A DNA stretch of 64,000 bases from Clostridium bowmanii (GCF_018861315.1 NZ_JAHLDL010000010.1:1-64000); one strand, 5' to 3'; numbered from the stretch's first letter, positions 16,101-26,213 are shown. Made by a program: numbers and translations. Notes: generated by a model not told the origin, from the letters alone.

Positions 16101-17909
16101 TTAGCCTTCTATTTCCTCAGTGAGCTTTATTATCTCATCAATTATATTACCAATATGCTCTATAGTATCAAGGAGTGGCTTTTCTGTGGTTATATCTACT
16201 CCTGCCATTTTTGCAAGCTCTACTGGTGTTTTAGTTGAGCCCGCTTTAAGTACAGCTCTCCAATCATCTATAGCTGGTGTGCCTTCACTTAAAATCCTCT
16301 TGCTAACCTCTGTGGCTATGGTAAGTCCTGCACTGTAAGTATAAGAATAAAGTCCCATGTAATAATGAGGCTGTCTCATCCATGTAAGTTCTGCTCCAAC
16401 ATTTATTTTTACATCTTCTCCCCAGAATTTTTCAAGTACACTTCTTTTTATTTCATTAAGCTTTGTAGCTTGAACACTTCCGCCCTGATCAATTATATTG
16501 TATACCTCTCTTTGATATGCTGCTTCTAAAAGGTGTGTTACAAAGTTATGATAATAGGTATGTCCTATCATTGAGGATAAAACCCATCTCTTAAATCTAG
16601 GATCATCATTAACTTTCATAAGATAATTTGCCATGAGCATCTCATTCATTGTAGATGGTGATTCTACAAAATATGTTGAGACCTCTGTATCAAATATATT
16701 TTGGCTTTTGTTACATAACTCAAAGTGTCCTGCATGTCCAAGCTCATGAGCTAGTGTAAATACCTCTGCCATTTTTTCAGTCCAAGAAATTAAAATGAAA
16801 GAATGACTTCCATAAGGACTTGCACAGAAGGCTCCTGTAGATTTTCCTTTGTTTTGTGCAAAGTCAATCCATCTCTCATCATAAGCTCTTTTAATCATTG
16901 TAAGGTAATCTTCACCAAGTATTGATAAGGCCCCTTCAATGTATTTTTCAGACCCCTCTACTGTTATATTAGGCTCGTAGCCTGGATCAACTGAAATCTT
17001 CAAATCTGCAAAGGTCATTTCCTCTATTTTATGCATCTTCCCAAGAAGCCTTGCATACTTTCTCATGTGAGGTGCCAGCTTTTCCATAATTAAGTCTATC
17101 TGCCTGTTATATAACTTCCTATCTACTTTTTGAGAGAATAACAAACTATCTATAACAGAATCAAACCCTCTAAGTGTTGCCATTGTTTTTTCCTTTTGTA
17201 CTTGAGTCTGATAAACTGCAGCTATTGTATTCTGATATTCCTTTAATTTACAAGAGAAAGCTTCAAAAGCAGCTCTACGGATCTTTATATCATTTTCAGA
17301 TTCCCATTCATCTTCAAAAAGTCCAAAACTAAGTGGATGCTCCACTCCGTCTACAATAAAATTACCAAAATCCATATCTGCAAGCTTAGCTTGTTCATAA
17401 ATGCTATAAGGAGCTTCTAATGTACCCGCTAAAGCAGCTAATACTCTTTCTACTTCTGGATGAAGTGCATGTGCCTTGTCTCTTTTTATATCCTTTAAAT
17501 AATTGCTATTTTCCTTTGACTCGCTTATCGCATCTTCAATAATTTTTTCATTAGCTTGCATAATCTCGCTTTTTACAAAGCTCAGCCTACTGTCAATATC
17601 AGATGCAATATTCATATATTGCATATCTCTATCTTGATTTTCATTGTTAGTATAATCCACTGAAACTGCAAGTTCTGCGTAAGATTCTGCACGGTACGAA
17701 ATCTCGGCTATCTCTCTCACTTTATCCAAACATTGATTAATATTTCTTGCTGTATTCAGTTTCCCCTTATAATTTTTTTCCACTTCTGAAGTAATTCCTT
17801 GAATCTCTTTTACAGCCAAATTATACTGATGCTCGGTTGAATAAATAGCAGATAAATCCCAAGTAAGTGATTGCTCTACATCTTTTCTATCTTTTAAAGT
17901 TTTTCCCAT
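16101..17909 (-). CDS. pepF: Oligoendopeptidase F (M3 family)
   Basis: A 602-aa cytosolic zinc metallopeptidase that degrades oligopeptides. The zinc motif HELGHAGHFE lies near residue 387, with the downstream glutamate region and the C-terminal WGEDVKINVGAELTWMRQPHYYMGLYSYTYSAG signatures (in pieces: VGAELTWMRQPHYYMGLYSY). Length is normal and the frame is intact. ATG follows GGGGGG. It is a single-gene unit with its own terminator. A second, heavily deleted copy lies at 46981-47148. Confidence 0.95.
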   Translation of the reverse strand: MGKTLKDRKDVEQSLTWDLSAIYSTEHQYNLAVKEIQGITSEVEKNYKGKLNTARNINQCLDKVREIAEISYRAESYAELAVSVDYTNNENQDRDMQYMNIASDIDSRLSFVKSEIMQANEKIIEDAISESKENSNYLKDIKRDKAHALHPEVERVLAALAGTLEAPYSIYEQAKLADMDFGNFIVDGVEHPLSFGLFEDEWESENDIKIRRAAFEAFSCKLKEYQNTIAAVYQTQVQKEKTMATLRGFDSVIDSLLFSQKVDRKLYNRQIDLIMEKLAPHMRKYARLLGKMHKIEEMTFADLKISVDPGYEPNITVEGSEKYIEGALSILGEDYLTMIKRAYDERWIDFAQNKGKSTGAFCASPYGSHSFILISWTEKMAEVFTLAHELGHAGHFELCNKSQNIFDTEVSTYFVESPSTMNEMLMANYLMKVNDDPRFKRWVLSSMIGHTYYHNFVTHLLEAAYQREVYNIIDQGGSVQATKLNEIKRSVLEKFWGEDVKINVGAELTWMRQPHYYMGLYSYTYSAGLTIATEVSKRILSEGTPAIDDWRAVLKAGSTKTPVELAKMAGVDITTEKPLLDTIEHIGNIIDEIIKLTEEIEG

Positions 17910-17993
17910 TTTAAAGCCCCCTTCGTATTGTAATTATTTATATTTTATACCTTATTATTCATTTGGTCTATACATCAGTGTCAAAAATTACCC

Positions 17994-18033
17994 TAAAAAA
18001 TATCGCCCTGGCAGGTACTATTTCACTAAGCTA
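17994..18033. repeat. Degenerate copy of the dispersed terminator-like repeat
   Basis: CCCTAAAAAATATCGCCC, then GGCAGGTACTATTTCACTAAGCT, matches the hairpin plus CTAAGCT tail found at 20582, 27478, 29265 and 45216. The arms here are mismatched. Confidence 0.55.
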
Positions 18034-18035
18034 AT

Positions 18036-19037
18036 TCAGTCAGTTGTTTTAAAGGCCTTGCAGATTTTAATTGCCTCCGTAAAATTTTTAGAGTCATACA
18101 TTATTTGTGCTTGATATAAATACATATTATCATCAGACGGATTAATCAAAATTGCAGTTTTGAATACTTCTAATGCCTTATTTTTATCGGCTATCCGAAG
18201 ATAGTATTCTCCTTTTATGCAAAGTAAGTCTGGATCACTTTGATACATTTCATAAGCAAGTGATATATAATTTTTTACCAATTTTAAATCACTTCCAAGT
18301 AGAGCCCTCTGTGCTTCTTCCCTGTAATGAAAGTATTGTTCGTAGTCAATTTTAATACTTGTATTAAAAGAACAATAGCCGAGAACTCTCTCTTCACCTA
18401 TCTGCTTAAATAGATACTTAGTAAAAGTTTCTGGATAGGAATCATTAAGAAACCTTTCTTGTTCATCCCAATGAAAGGTTTCATTTAAAATATTACATAT
18501 ATTTCTAGTAAGAAAGTGATGTCCCATTAAGAACTCTATCATTTTTGCATTTATAAGGGACACAAACTCTAATTTCCACATAATGTCATAATTTAAAAGT
18601 TCAATCCAATTCTTTTCCTGAGTACGATAGGTAAAATTATTATATATAGAATTTACCCTTTCAAAAAACTCATAAATATCCTGTTCATAGTTAACTTTCG
18701 TATCAACAAAATCATTAACAATATTGACATTAGGAGGGCTATAGTTATTATTGTATTCTGGAACATCATCATAACTTTCTTCTACAAATGGCCTTTGTAT
18801 TTCCTCAACCTTTAATGGATATTTAATAATTTCTTTTATTAAAGCTTCTTCTTTTGGTGGAATATTTGCCACCTTATAAATGCCATTTTTCCTGGCAAAC
18901 TTTAAAGCACTATTATAAGCTTCATGGAGTAACTGAAAACCTTGTGGGTTATCCTCTGGATGATTTATTCTTAATTTTTTAGCATATGCCTTTTTTATTG
19001 CTGATATCTCGGCGGTAGGATCTATCTCTAGAATCTC
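18036..19037 (-). pseudogene. J-domain/TPR protein, 5' end lost
   Basis: The frame is open from 19037 and begins inside a J-domain (EILEIDPTAEISAIKKAYAK, then INHPEDNPQGFQLLHEAYN; the HPE-type turn replaces HPD). A long middle region and TPR-like helices follow (about YYLRIADKNKALEVFKTAIL to the end). A stop (TAG 19038-19040) precedes it and there is no proper start; the only start-like codon further in is GTG at 18872, which would drop the J-domain. In clostridia such a protein normally follows an hscC gene, and an hscC remnant is fused directly upstream. Probably not functional as a cochaperone. Confidence 0.75.
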
Positions 19038-19500
19038 CTATCAGTTCACGTTTGTCACCTAAGGGCTCCTGATACAGTCGCTCTCCTTTTGCAAGGAGTA
19101 GCCTATTCTCCATTTTATCTCTTGGGTGAAATTTTATATCCTTTAAAGCATTTAATCTTTCTTCGATTTCTTCCCTTGACATACTTCCCTTATTTTTTTC
19201 AATAACCAGTCGATTTTTATCTCCAGTACTTACCGTAACAACCTCAACTTCTGGATCTTCTTCGTCAATAACCAGATGATTGAATCCTATAATATATGCA
19301 CTTCCAGTGATTTTAACAACAATTGCATTATGTTCTCCTACTTTTGTTTCCTCAATTATTCTTCCTTTAAAAGTAGTACCTGTTATACTTTCATTTACAA
19401 AAGTCTCACCGACTTTTAATTCTCCTTGTTCATAAATCATTGCTATTTTTGCACAAGTTCCTGTTATGGGGATCAAACTGACCTGTTCCAAAGATAACAA
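18979..19500 (-). pseudogene. Chimeric remnant: proline racemase C-terminus joined to HscC (Hsp70) C-terminus
   Basis: Codons from 19500 to about 19250 match the C-terminus of proline racemase/PrdF (GTCAKIAMIYEQGELKVG, FVNESITGTTFKGRI, ITGSAYIIGFNHLVID). Just before, another frame reads VIFGTGQFD, so a frameshift has occurred. From about 19250 to 19040 the same frame continues as the substrate-domain end of an HscC-type Hsp70 (LVIEKNKGSMSREEIEERL, HPRDKMENRLLLAKGERLY). The last codons are an out-of-frame reading of the J-domain gene. Two deletions joined three genes; no functional product is expected. Confidence 0.75.
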
Positions 19501-19511
19501 CGTTAAATAAA

Positions 19512-20240
19512 CTACCTCTCAAGACAAGATACAATCACTTGTGCACAATCTCTCGCTCCATTTTCCATAGCAATATTTTGAGCGAGGGTTTTAGAATTTA
19601 GAACTATATTATCACTGAGGGCAAATTCAATTGCCACCGCAAGTCTTCCAGCGGTCAGGTCTCTTCCGTAAATAGGCTTTGAGCCAACACCTAAGTCATT
19701 AGCTCTGTGCGCCCATGCAAACTGGTCATTGGAAAAAGGAATAATCACACTTGGCACACCTGCCTTAAAGCCCGCGGCAGTGGTTCCGGCACCGACATGA
19801 TGACAAACTGCAGAAACATGCTCAAATAGCCAGCTGTGTGGAGTACTGCCAATTGCGATTACAGTTTCAGGCAGATGTTCTATACTACCCATACCACTGA
19901 TGATTGCCCGTTTACCACATTTATGAACCGCCTCAAGAATCAGCTTTACAGTTTTATCCTTTTGGTCTAGATTAAAAACACTCCCAAAGCCGATATATAC
20001 AGGTTTTTCACCTTTTGCAAGAAATTCATCGAGTTCCTTTGGTGGTACATATTCGACTTGTTCCTCTACAAACCAATAACCGTTTTGATGTATGTTCTCA
20101 TTCCAGTCTTTTGGTCTTGGAAATACAAAGTTACTGCATGATACTAATGCAGGTCGATTTTTGTCAACTTTTTCAAAAGGACAGGAAAAACCATTTGGAA
20201 GTTTACCATTTTTCTTTTGGTTAAGAGCATTTTTAACGGA
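19512..20240 (-). pseudogene. UDP-glycosyltransferase (GT1/sterol glucosyltransferase-like), C-terminal part only
   Basis: About 242 codons without a start. The peptide contains SNFVFPRPKDWNENIHQNGY, then PVYIGFGSVFNL and the GT1 donor-site signature (HSWLFEHVSAVCHHVGAGTT, then AAGFKAGVPSVIIPFSNDQF). Intact enzymes have about 150-200 more residues at the N-terminus (acceptor domain). An internal ATG at 19892 would keep only 126 residues. The 5' break coincides with the start of a TetR-type C-terminal fragment on the opposite strand, so a divergent tetR-UGT pair lost its shared middle. Confidence 0.8.
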
Positions 20241-20487
20241 TTATCAGACGATTGCGAGTAAAATTAAGAATTCAATTAAGCCATTAGTCATGCAACAAAT
20301 TTCTAAAAAAGTTGACATAAATGAAATTGAACTTGATTTTATTTTAGAATATATTCTTTCGGCTATGATTGCCATAGTTAGTTATTGGTTTAGAATGAAC
20401 AAGGTTTTGCCGGCAGAAGACTTAATATTAATTATGTATCAACTTATGGATAACAAAATTATAAATAAACTTACACAACAAAAATAG
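20236..20487 (+). pseudogene. TetR family regulator, C-terminal remnant
   Basis: Codons from about 20236 to TAG 20485-20487 match the ligand domain end of a TetR-type regulator (FILEYILSAMIAIVSYWFRM, followed by LPAEDLILIMYQLM). No DNA-binding domain is present; the frame further upstream is antisense to the glycosyltransferase. It was probably the divergent regulator of that gene. Confidence 0.65.
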
Positions 20488-20581
20488 GAAATGACATTTT
20501 TTATCCACGAAGAAATTACTGTATATACTAATCTAATATTGTTTTTATTTAAGCACCATAAATGGTCGTTTTGGAACTAAA

Positions 20582-20623
20582 AAATAAAGCTAGTAGATAA
20601 ACAATTATCTACTAGCTTTATTT
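20582..20623. terminator. Terminator; copy of the dispersed hairpin repeat
   Basis: A 19-bp perfect stem AAATAAAGCTAGTAGATAA/TTATCTACTAGCTTTATTT (20582-20600, 20605-20623), followed by CACTAAGCT. It lies between the tetR remnant and the DUF2339 gene and belongs to the repeat family also seen at 45216. Confidence 0.85.
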
Positions 20624-20663
20624 CACTAAGCTCCATACCTTTCCCTCATTTTGTTTAATAATT

Positions 20664-22850
20664 CTATTTATTTTTATATTCCTTTTCTAACTTAGAAAAT
20701 GTATAAGATATTATTAATGCTATTATCCCCACTATCATAAATACTAGTGTCTTAATTATAAAGCTAAACGAATAGAAATCTACCAACATCAATTTAGCAC
20801 AAGTTATAAGCGATAATATTAAACCGTATTTTCTAAGTTTAGAATTGTTTATCTTAAATCCTAAAAATACACTACCTAATGCAACTAACATCAGTGATGT
20901 ACTAAGTAGTAATTGTTTAAATTCATACATTACATCCACTATAAAGCTTAATCTAACTACTATATAAGTTGATAGCAATGCATAAATCAGCACCTTATTT
21001 TGTCTTAATATTTTACTATCTACATACTCTTTCGTGAACATGAATACTAAAAGGTAAACTATAAGAGCGGTAGTTAGATAAAACTCTGTGCTCCCAACTA
21101 AGCCCGAAATTATACAGCCAAGAGCTATAAAACATAAACTTATATAATTCATTATTTTTATTTTATCATGTCTTAATATATTCACTTTGTTTATTATAAT
21201 TGTGTAGATAACACAAATACTCAATACTATAAATGACTCTAAATTATTTAACACCTCTATATCCATAATGTGATTTAGTACCCACCCTGCTATAGTTAAG
21301 AGGTAAAAATATTTAAATACTATGATTACTAGATTATTTTTAAGTTCTTTACAACAATAGAGTATTGAAGCAAACAATACTAAATATATAATAGTAATAG
21401 GTTTTCTTATATTTATTAAGTAACTTAATATACTTATGAATACTAATCCTTTTAAAGTGAATTCCAAAAGATAATTTTTATATTTTATCCATTCCAATAA
21501 TGTAATAAAAACTAGAATGGATACAAATATTGTAACTGCAGTATATTTTTCACCCCTTGTGTTTATTCTTATAAGTATGGCTAAACAAGTTAATATGGTA
21601 CCTACATATCCCGTCCATTTAGATGAATTTTTCACTCTTAATAATATTACAATTCCAATAATACAGTAGGCGACTAAAGGTGCATACCAAATGTTTGAGT
21701 TCCAGTATATTCCTAACGTTACCATAGGATATATTAAAAAATACAGTAGTAACCCCACCGAGTTAAGTCTGCTTTCACTATCTTTGCAAGTCAGCATAAA
21801 TTGTACACTATATATAACCATGATTGATATTAAAAGCACTATTTGAACATTCTCATCAAAATTCATTCCAATTATTACAGTAGAGAATAATGCTAGCATC
21901 GATGTGTAGAATTCAAATGGTATGTTTATATCTTTGTTTTTTATTGCTTGCAGTGGAAAATATATATTAAGTATATTTATAAGAACTAATATTATAACTA
22001 TAATGTAAGACTGCTGCATAGATATAACACCTATAGGTACTAAGCATATATATGCTCCTATTAGAGTTACAATTCTAAGTAAATTTGATTCCTTTTTATA
22101 ACTTAAATAAATTGCTCCGCCAGTTATAATTGCAGTGATAGTAAGTGCAGCTATACCTGTAAGATTGTCTAATGCTAAGTAATTTATTATTACCGCTGTA
22201 TATAAACCAGATATTCCAAGCGCCGTTATCCCTTTTGAGAATTTATAGTTTTTCTTACTAAAGTATAATTCCCCTGCTAACAGAATTAACGTAGGTATTA
22301 TAAATAGAGTTACTCCCTTTATCTCTTTTGACATAAAGTTTACATAAACATATCTACCAAATGTAGAAAGCGATATTAAAATTAAAATTATACCAACTAA
22401 GTTTAATGCCCCTACCCCGAGTTTTAGTCCCTTCCCTTCTTTTTTCTTAGCTGTAGTGTTATTTACAATTGGCACACTTTCAGTTAAAGCACTATTAGTA
22501 GGTTCTTGTGATACTGTGTTCTCTCTAATTTTTGTTTCTAGATTAATTAGTTTACTTTCTAAGTTACCTGCAATTTGGAATAAGTTGGATATTTCCACAT
22601 TAAAGCCTAATTTTTTACTGACATTTGTATTTACCAGTGTATCCATTCTATTTTTCAGCAAAACAAACTCATTTCTAGTTTGATCCACTACACTGCTATT
22701 GCTCCTCTTGAGTTTATCTAATAATTGTTTATTTTCTAGGTATAGTACCTCTTTTTCACTTTTATCTACTGTTTCTAAGTCTAACAATATAAGATGGATT
22801 TCTTTATTTATTTCATCTTGTAACCTTAGATATTCATGGATATCCTTCAT
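20664..22850 (-). CDS. DUF2339-like polytopic membrane protein
   Basis: 728 aa: a cytoplasmic coiled-coil-like N-terminus (about residues 1-110, rich in Leu/Lys/Glu), a short linker with a PTNSALTES stretch, then about 20 closely spaced membrane helices from residue 145 to the end. This architecture is typical of DUF2339 proteins, whose function is unknown. GGGGGGG precedes the ATG. It is monocistronic and ends near a terminator-type repeat. Confidence 0.8.
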   Translation of the reverse strand: MKDIHEYLRLQDEINKEIHLILLDLETVDKSEKEVLYLENKQLLDKLKRSNSSVVDQTRNEFVLLKNRMDTLVNTNVSKKLGFNVEISNLFQIAGNLESKLINLETKIRENTVSQEPTNSALTESVPIVNNTTAKKKEGKGLKLGVGALNLVGIILILISLSTFGRYVYVNFMSKEIKGVTLFIIPTLILLAGELYFSKKNYKFSKGITALGISGLYTAVIINYLALDNLTGIAALTITAIITGGAIYLSYKKESNLLRIVTLIGAYICLVPIGVISMQQSYIIVIILVLINILNIYFPLQAIKNKDINIPFEFYTSMLALFSTVIIGMNFDENVQIVLLISIMVIYSVQFMLTCKDSESRLNSVGLLLYFLIYPMVTLGIYWNSNIWYAPLVAYCIIGIVILLRVKNSSKWTGYVGTILTCLAILIRINTRGEKYTAVTIFVSILVFITLLEWIKYKNYLLEFTLKGLVFISILSYLINIRKPITIIYLVLFASILYCCKELKNNLVIIVFKYFYLLTIAGWVLNHIMDIEVLNNLESFIVLSICVIYTIIINKVNILRHDKIKIMNYISLCFIALGCIISGLVGSTEFYLTTALIVYLLVFMFTKEYVDSKILRQNKVLIYALLSTYIVVRLSFIVDVMYEFKQLLLSTSLMLVALGSVFLGFKINNSKLRKYGLILSLITCAKLMLVDFYSFSFIIKTLVFMIVGIIALIISYTFSKLEKEYKNK

Positions 22851-23233
22851 TTAAAGTCCCCCCCACATGTTATTTTCAAAATATATAATTATATATTCAC
22901 ACAATTATAACATTTCTTTACAACTAGTAAAAGCGGGTAAACCTGCTATTTTTTCACTTGCATTATTCAATCCATACTATCCCACATGTTACCCCTTCTA
23001 CTTCCTCATATTTTAATAAAACTGAGAATTACAATAGATGAAGCTTGCTTTTAATGTAATTGTGATCGTCATTGTTTTGAATTAGTTAAAAATCAATATT
23101 TTATATAATATATTGAAAATATATATTGATTTTGCACTGCATAAACTTAACACAGAATTAACTAAACTACCTATAAGTTCAAAATATTTTCATTTATAAT
23201 AAGTATATAAATAATTAAGAGGAAGGTGATATT
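22851..23233. other. Divergent intergenic region (DUF2339 gene and yitT-like gene)
   Basis: AT-rich region that must hold both divergent promoters. I see a short dyad AGCGGGTAAACCTGCT (about 22932-22947) and no coding sequence; no promoter is convincing enough to call. Confidence 0.4.
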
Positions 23234-24109
23234 TTGAAAAAAATCGAATTTAATAAGGAACTAATGGATTCCTTATTTATAGCCGTAGGATTTATATTAA
23301 TTGCATTTTCAATTACTTCTATTTTGAAACCAAATGGATTAATAACAGGTGGTATAACTGGATTATCAATCATATTAGAAAAGTTAATTCATATTAAATA
23401 TACCTATATCTATTACGTGCTATCTATTTTAGTTTTAACCATCGCTTGGATATCTATGGGAAAGAGAGAAGGTATAAAAATAATTACCCTGTCCATAATA
23501 TTTCCTTTTGTATTGATTGTTTTTGAAAAATTTAATTTTTACTTTATACGTGATGATATGATGCTGGCCTCAATTTATTTTGGACTAATTTGTGGAATCG
23601 GTTCTGGTCTCGTACTAAAAAGAGGTTTTTCAATGGGTGGTACAGATACCATTGCTAAAATTATTCACCATAAGATTTTTACTTTTGTAAATGTAAGCGA
23701 AATTTTACTTTGTATTGACGGAACACTAATTGCACTATCAGCCATAGTATACAGTTTAAATATTGCACTTTATGCTATTATTTCACAGATTATAGTTGTT
23801 ATCGTAATTAACACCGTTATGTTTGGATTTGGTTCAAAAAAAGTTAAACTTGAGATTATAAGTAATCACCACAAGGATATAACTGAATATATAATTCACA
23901 GTATTAAAAGAGGTGTTACAAGTTATGAGGTGAAAGGTTGTTATAAAAATTTAGCACAATTAAAACTTTTAACAATATGTTCTCCGAGAGAATCTATGTT
24001 AATTAAGAGATATATATCACAAACTGATCCTGATGCATTTGTAGATGTATTACCTGTAATTTCAGTATGGGGAAAAGGAGTAGGATTTGATAGTTTATCA
24101 GGGGAGTAG
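23234..24109 (+). CDS. YitT family membrane protein
   Basis: 291 aa. Five or six membrane segments in the first 190 residues include the family elements GLITGGITGLSIIL (about residue 35) and GGTDTIAKIIH, followed by a soluble C-terminal DUF2179 domain (residues 210-285, with KRGVTSYEVKGCY). The family is widespread in Firmicutes and has no firmly established substrate. It starts at TTG 6-8 nt after AGGAAGG. Single gene. Confidence 0.9.
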   Translation: MKKIEFNKELMDSLFIAVGFILIAFSITSILKPNGLITGGITGLSIILEKLIHIKYTYIYYVLSILVLTIAWISMGKREGIKIITLSIIFPFVLIVFEKFNFYFIRDDMMLASIYFGLICGIGSGLVLKRGFSMGGTDTIAKIIHHKIFTFVNVSEILLCIDGTLIALSAIVYSLNIALYAIISQIIVVIVINTVMFGFGSKKVKLEIISNHHKDITEYIIHSIKRGVTSYEVKGCYKNLAQLKLLTICSPRESMLIKRYISQTDPDAFVDVLPVISVWGKGVGFDSLSGE

Positions 24110-24306
24110 AATTAATAGGGATAATTCCAATGATAATTGTTTTTATTTAATAATATATATTAATTAAAAACAAAATGTATAAATACAAGGTAATATATTA
24201 TTAAGACATAACCTTTTATAAAAATCTTAGCAGCATAAGTCTCCATTTTATGAACCTTGGCTAATCCTATGTTTTAACAATATTTACGGTAAGTACTAAC
24301 ATAGTT

Positions 24307-24492
24307 TTACACAGGATTAACATAAGTAATTATTCCATCTATATTTTTCTTTCTTGTAAAATCTACTGGCCTGTCGTAACTGGATAGCATCCCTTTTTCA
24401 TCAGGTGTTAATTGCTTTTTAATCTTCAGTTTCCATTTTGCATACTTTTCTGTAAATCCTGTTTTTGATTTGTATATTACTATAGTTTTCAT
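24307..24492 (-). pseudogene. Flavodoxin-type gene with internal deletion
   Basis: The 61 codons join the first strand and FMN-phosphate loop of a flavodoxin (MKTIVIYKSKTGFTEKYAKW) directly to the usual C-terminal end (LTPDEKGMLSSYDRPVDFTR). The middle of about 100 residues, including the FMN-stacking loops, is missing. GAGGTGG precedes ATG at 24492, so it may still be translated, but FMN binding is not expected. Confidence 0.7.
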
Positions 24493-24552
24493 TATTTCCA
24501 CCTCTTAAAATATATGTTTTTAACTTTTTTATTGCGATATCTCCTAATAATA

Positions 24553-24577
24553 CAATATATAAGTATATTATATATTG
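24553..24577. repeat. Inverted repeat upstream of the flavodoxin remnant
   Basis: CAATATATAA/TTATATATTG, 10-bp arms with a 5-nt spacer, about 60 nt upstream of the ATG. It may be an old operator. Confidence 0.4.
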
Positions 24578-24647
24578 GGAGAGTTAATATTAGATTAAGA
24601 TTTATGTATATTTATGTTAATTCGGCTTAGTATCGTAATTAAACTCA

Positions 24648-24690
24648 AAAAACTGTTATTGCATAGCTTTCTTATGCAATAACAGTTTTA
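24648..24690. terminator. Terminator
   Basis: A 15-bp stem AACTGTTATTGCATA/TATGCAATAACAGTT with a 6-nt loop, followed by TTATTTTT, and an A-run on the left. It lies downstream of the PhoH fragment (minus strand) and can act in both directions. Confidence 0.8.
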
Positions 24691-24777
24691 TTTTTATCCT
24701 ATTAAAAAATATAATTTATCCATAAATATATTAAGCTAACCCCATTTGTAGCAACAATCTGTACTCCTAAAGTTTTT

Positions 24778-25476
24778 CTACATAGACTTTTCAGCTAATT
24801 TAGACAAGGGGCTTCTTTCTACTTGTTCTAAAGTTACATGTCCTGTAATAGCGAAAGTTTTCATTTTTTCAATGGTATAAACTAATCCATTGGATTTTTC
24901 ATCAACCAATGTATTATCAATTTGATTATCCGATGGATCACCTATAAACACAAATTTAGACCCAAAGCCAGCTCTTGTAAGCATAAGCTTTGCCAGATGA
25001 GGTGTGGTTTGCTGTGATTCATCAACTATAACCAATGCATCTGAAAGTGTTCTCCCTCTCATATAAGTAAAGGTTTTAGTTTCTATTACCCCACTTTTGC
25101 GGAATTTATTAATAAAGTCACTTACTGATACTTCTGTTTTTTTAACTTCATGTTCATCAATTTTTTTAATCTTATTACTTTTATCATTTTTTTTCTTACT
25201 TTTATTTTTTAAATCCATTAAATTTTCTATTGAGTCATAAAAACTTCCCATCCAAGGTTTTAATTTTTCTTCCTCTGTACCAGGTAAAAATCCAATATCA
25301 TCTCCTGCAGGTACAACCGGTTTAACAAAAATTACTCTTCTAAATATTCCTTGTTCTATTACCTTTCGAAGGGCAACTGCAGTTGAAAGAATTGTCTTTC
25401 CCGATCCCGCTCCGCCAGAAATTGTTACTAAATCTATGGTTGGATCCATTAGTAACTCAAATGCCATTTTTTGCAT
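24778..25476 (-). pseudogene. PhoH-like ATPase part of a broken PIN-PhoH gene
   Basis: 232 codons of the PhoH-like ATPase (YlaK type): Walker A SGGAGSGKT (about residue 20), VKPVVPAGDDIGFLPG, Walker B ALVIVDESQQTTP and the sensor region FVFIGDPSDNQID are all present. In the intact protein a PIN nuclease domain and linker (about 200 residues) come first. Here the PIN start is in another frame at 25457-25624 and most of it is deleted. The ATPase half could be translated from ATG 25476, but without its PIN domain. Confidence 0.75.
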
Positions 25477-25624
25477 TATATCCTACTATACCTTCTCTTT
25501 TTTTAAGGTTATCTAACTCTTCTATACATATTATTGGAATAATGATATTATTGTCTTCAAAATTGTAAATAAAATCAGGATCGTGAACCATTACATTTGT
25601 GTCAATAATGTAGTTTTTAATCAT
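25457..25624 (-). pseudogene. N-terminus of a PIN-PhoH protein
   Basis: 55 codons from ATG 25624: NYIIDTNVMVHDPDFIYNFE carries the first catalytic Asp of a PIN domain, and IICIEELDNLKKREG the next conserved acidic helix. The frame then ends 20 codons into a junction with the PhoH half (+1 shift, overlap 25457-25476). Internal deletion plus frameshift. Confidence 0.7.
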
Positions 25625-25633
25625 TGTTACCCT

Positions 25634-25684
25634 TATTAAACAAAGTTAAAAAGGTGGCTTTGTTTAATAAAGTTTCACCTCCTC
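25634..25684 (-). promoter_or_regulatory. Structured leader of the PIN-PhoH gene
   Basis: On the minus strand a strong GAGGAGGTGA is followed by ATTAAACAAAG ... CTTTGTTTAAT (11-bp stem) whose loop includes CCACCT, able to pair with the upstream AGGTG. No start codon follows the strong site. It could be a decayed attenuator or the remnant of an upstream start. Confidence 0.3.
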
Positions 25685-25939
25685 AATAATTATTTATGTC
25701 TAGTTAAACTATATCATAGATATAATTTAACATCATAAAATTAACTTACTCTTTACATTATTGGTATAAATCTTAACAGTATTATCATATTTCTACCTAT
25801 AGTGATGTTTTATACCTGTTAAGTCCATTGCATTGTAATATTATTTTAAAGTGTATGTTCTTCTAAAGCTTTCGTAGCCTCTCATGCCCCTGGTTTACTC
25901 CCAAGTGCAGTATTGTTATTTTTATAATGTATCTTAAAT
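25685..25939. other. Intergenic stretch without recognised gene
   Basis: AT-rich sequence between the PIN remnant and an SOS-type gene. A few short minus-strand frames look weakly coding (around 25800-25900) but none is identified. Confidence 0.3.
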
Positions 25940-26203
25940 CTAAATCTTAAATAATATCCACCTACAAGTACTTAGCTCATATTTTATCTCATATAGCTTC
26001 TCATTTCCGTTTATCACACTCTGACATTTAAACACTAACATATTGTTCCCCGCCAGCTTTTCTTTATCAACGCAAATAACCTTATCTATTTTAACAACAG
26101 AATTACTTTCATCTTCATTAGTTATTTTAAATCTCACAGGATTCATATTTCCCAATGCATCGGTCCAAGAAACTACTTCAATAGGCTTTGCTATAATTTT
26201 CAT
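25940..26203 (-). CDS. Conserved clostridial hypothetical protein under a LexA box
   Basis: An 87-aa basic/acidic soluble protein (starts MKIIAKPIEVVSW; contains NPVRFKITNEDES, LAGNNMLVFKCQS and ends YELSTCRWILFKI). Similar small proteins occur in clostridia, often near SOS polymerase genes as I recall; the biochemical role is unknown. AGGGG precedes ATG and a LexA-type box (26214-26227) sits immediately upstream, so DNA-damage induction is predicted. It stands alone here; no polymerase gene is adjacent. Confidence 0.75.
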   Translation of the reverse strand: MKIIAKPIEVVSWTDALGNMNPVRFKITNEDESNSVVKIDKVICVDKEKLAGNNMLVFKCQSVINGNEKLYEIKYELSTCRWILFKI

Positions 26204-26213
26204 ATTACCCCTC

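Noticed and set aside
20092-20235. N-terminal part of the 131-aa plus-strand ORF
   Set aside because: It is the antisense of the glycosyltransferase fragment; only the 3' part from about 20236 reads as TetR.
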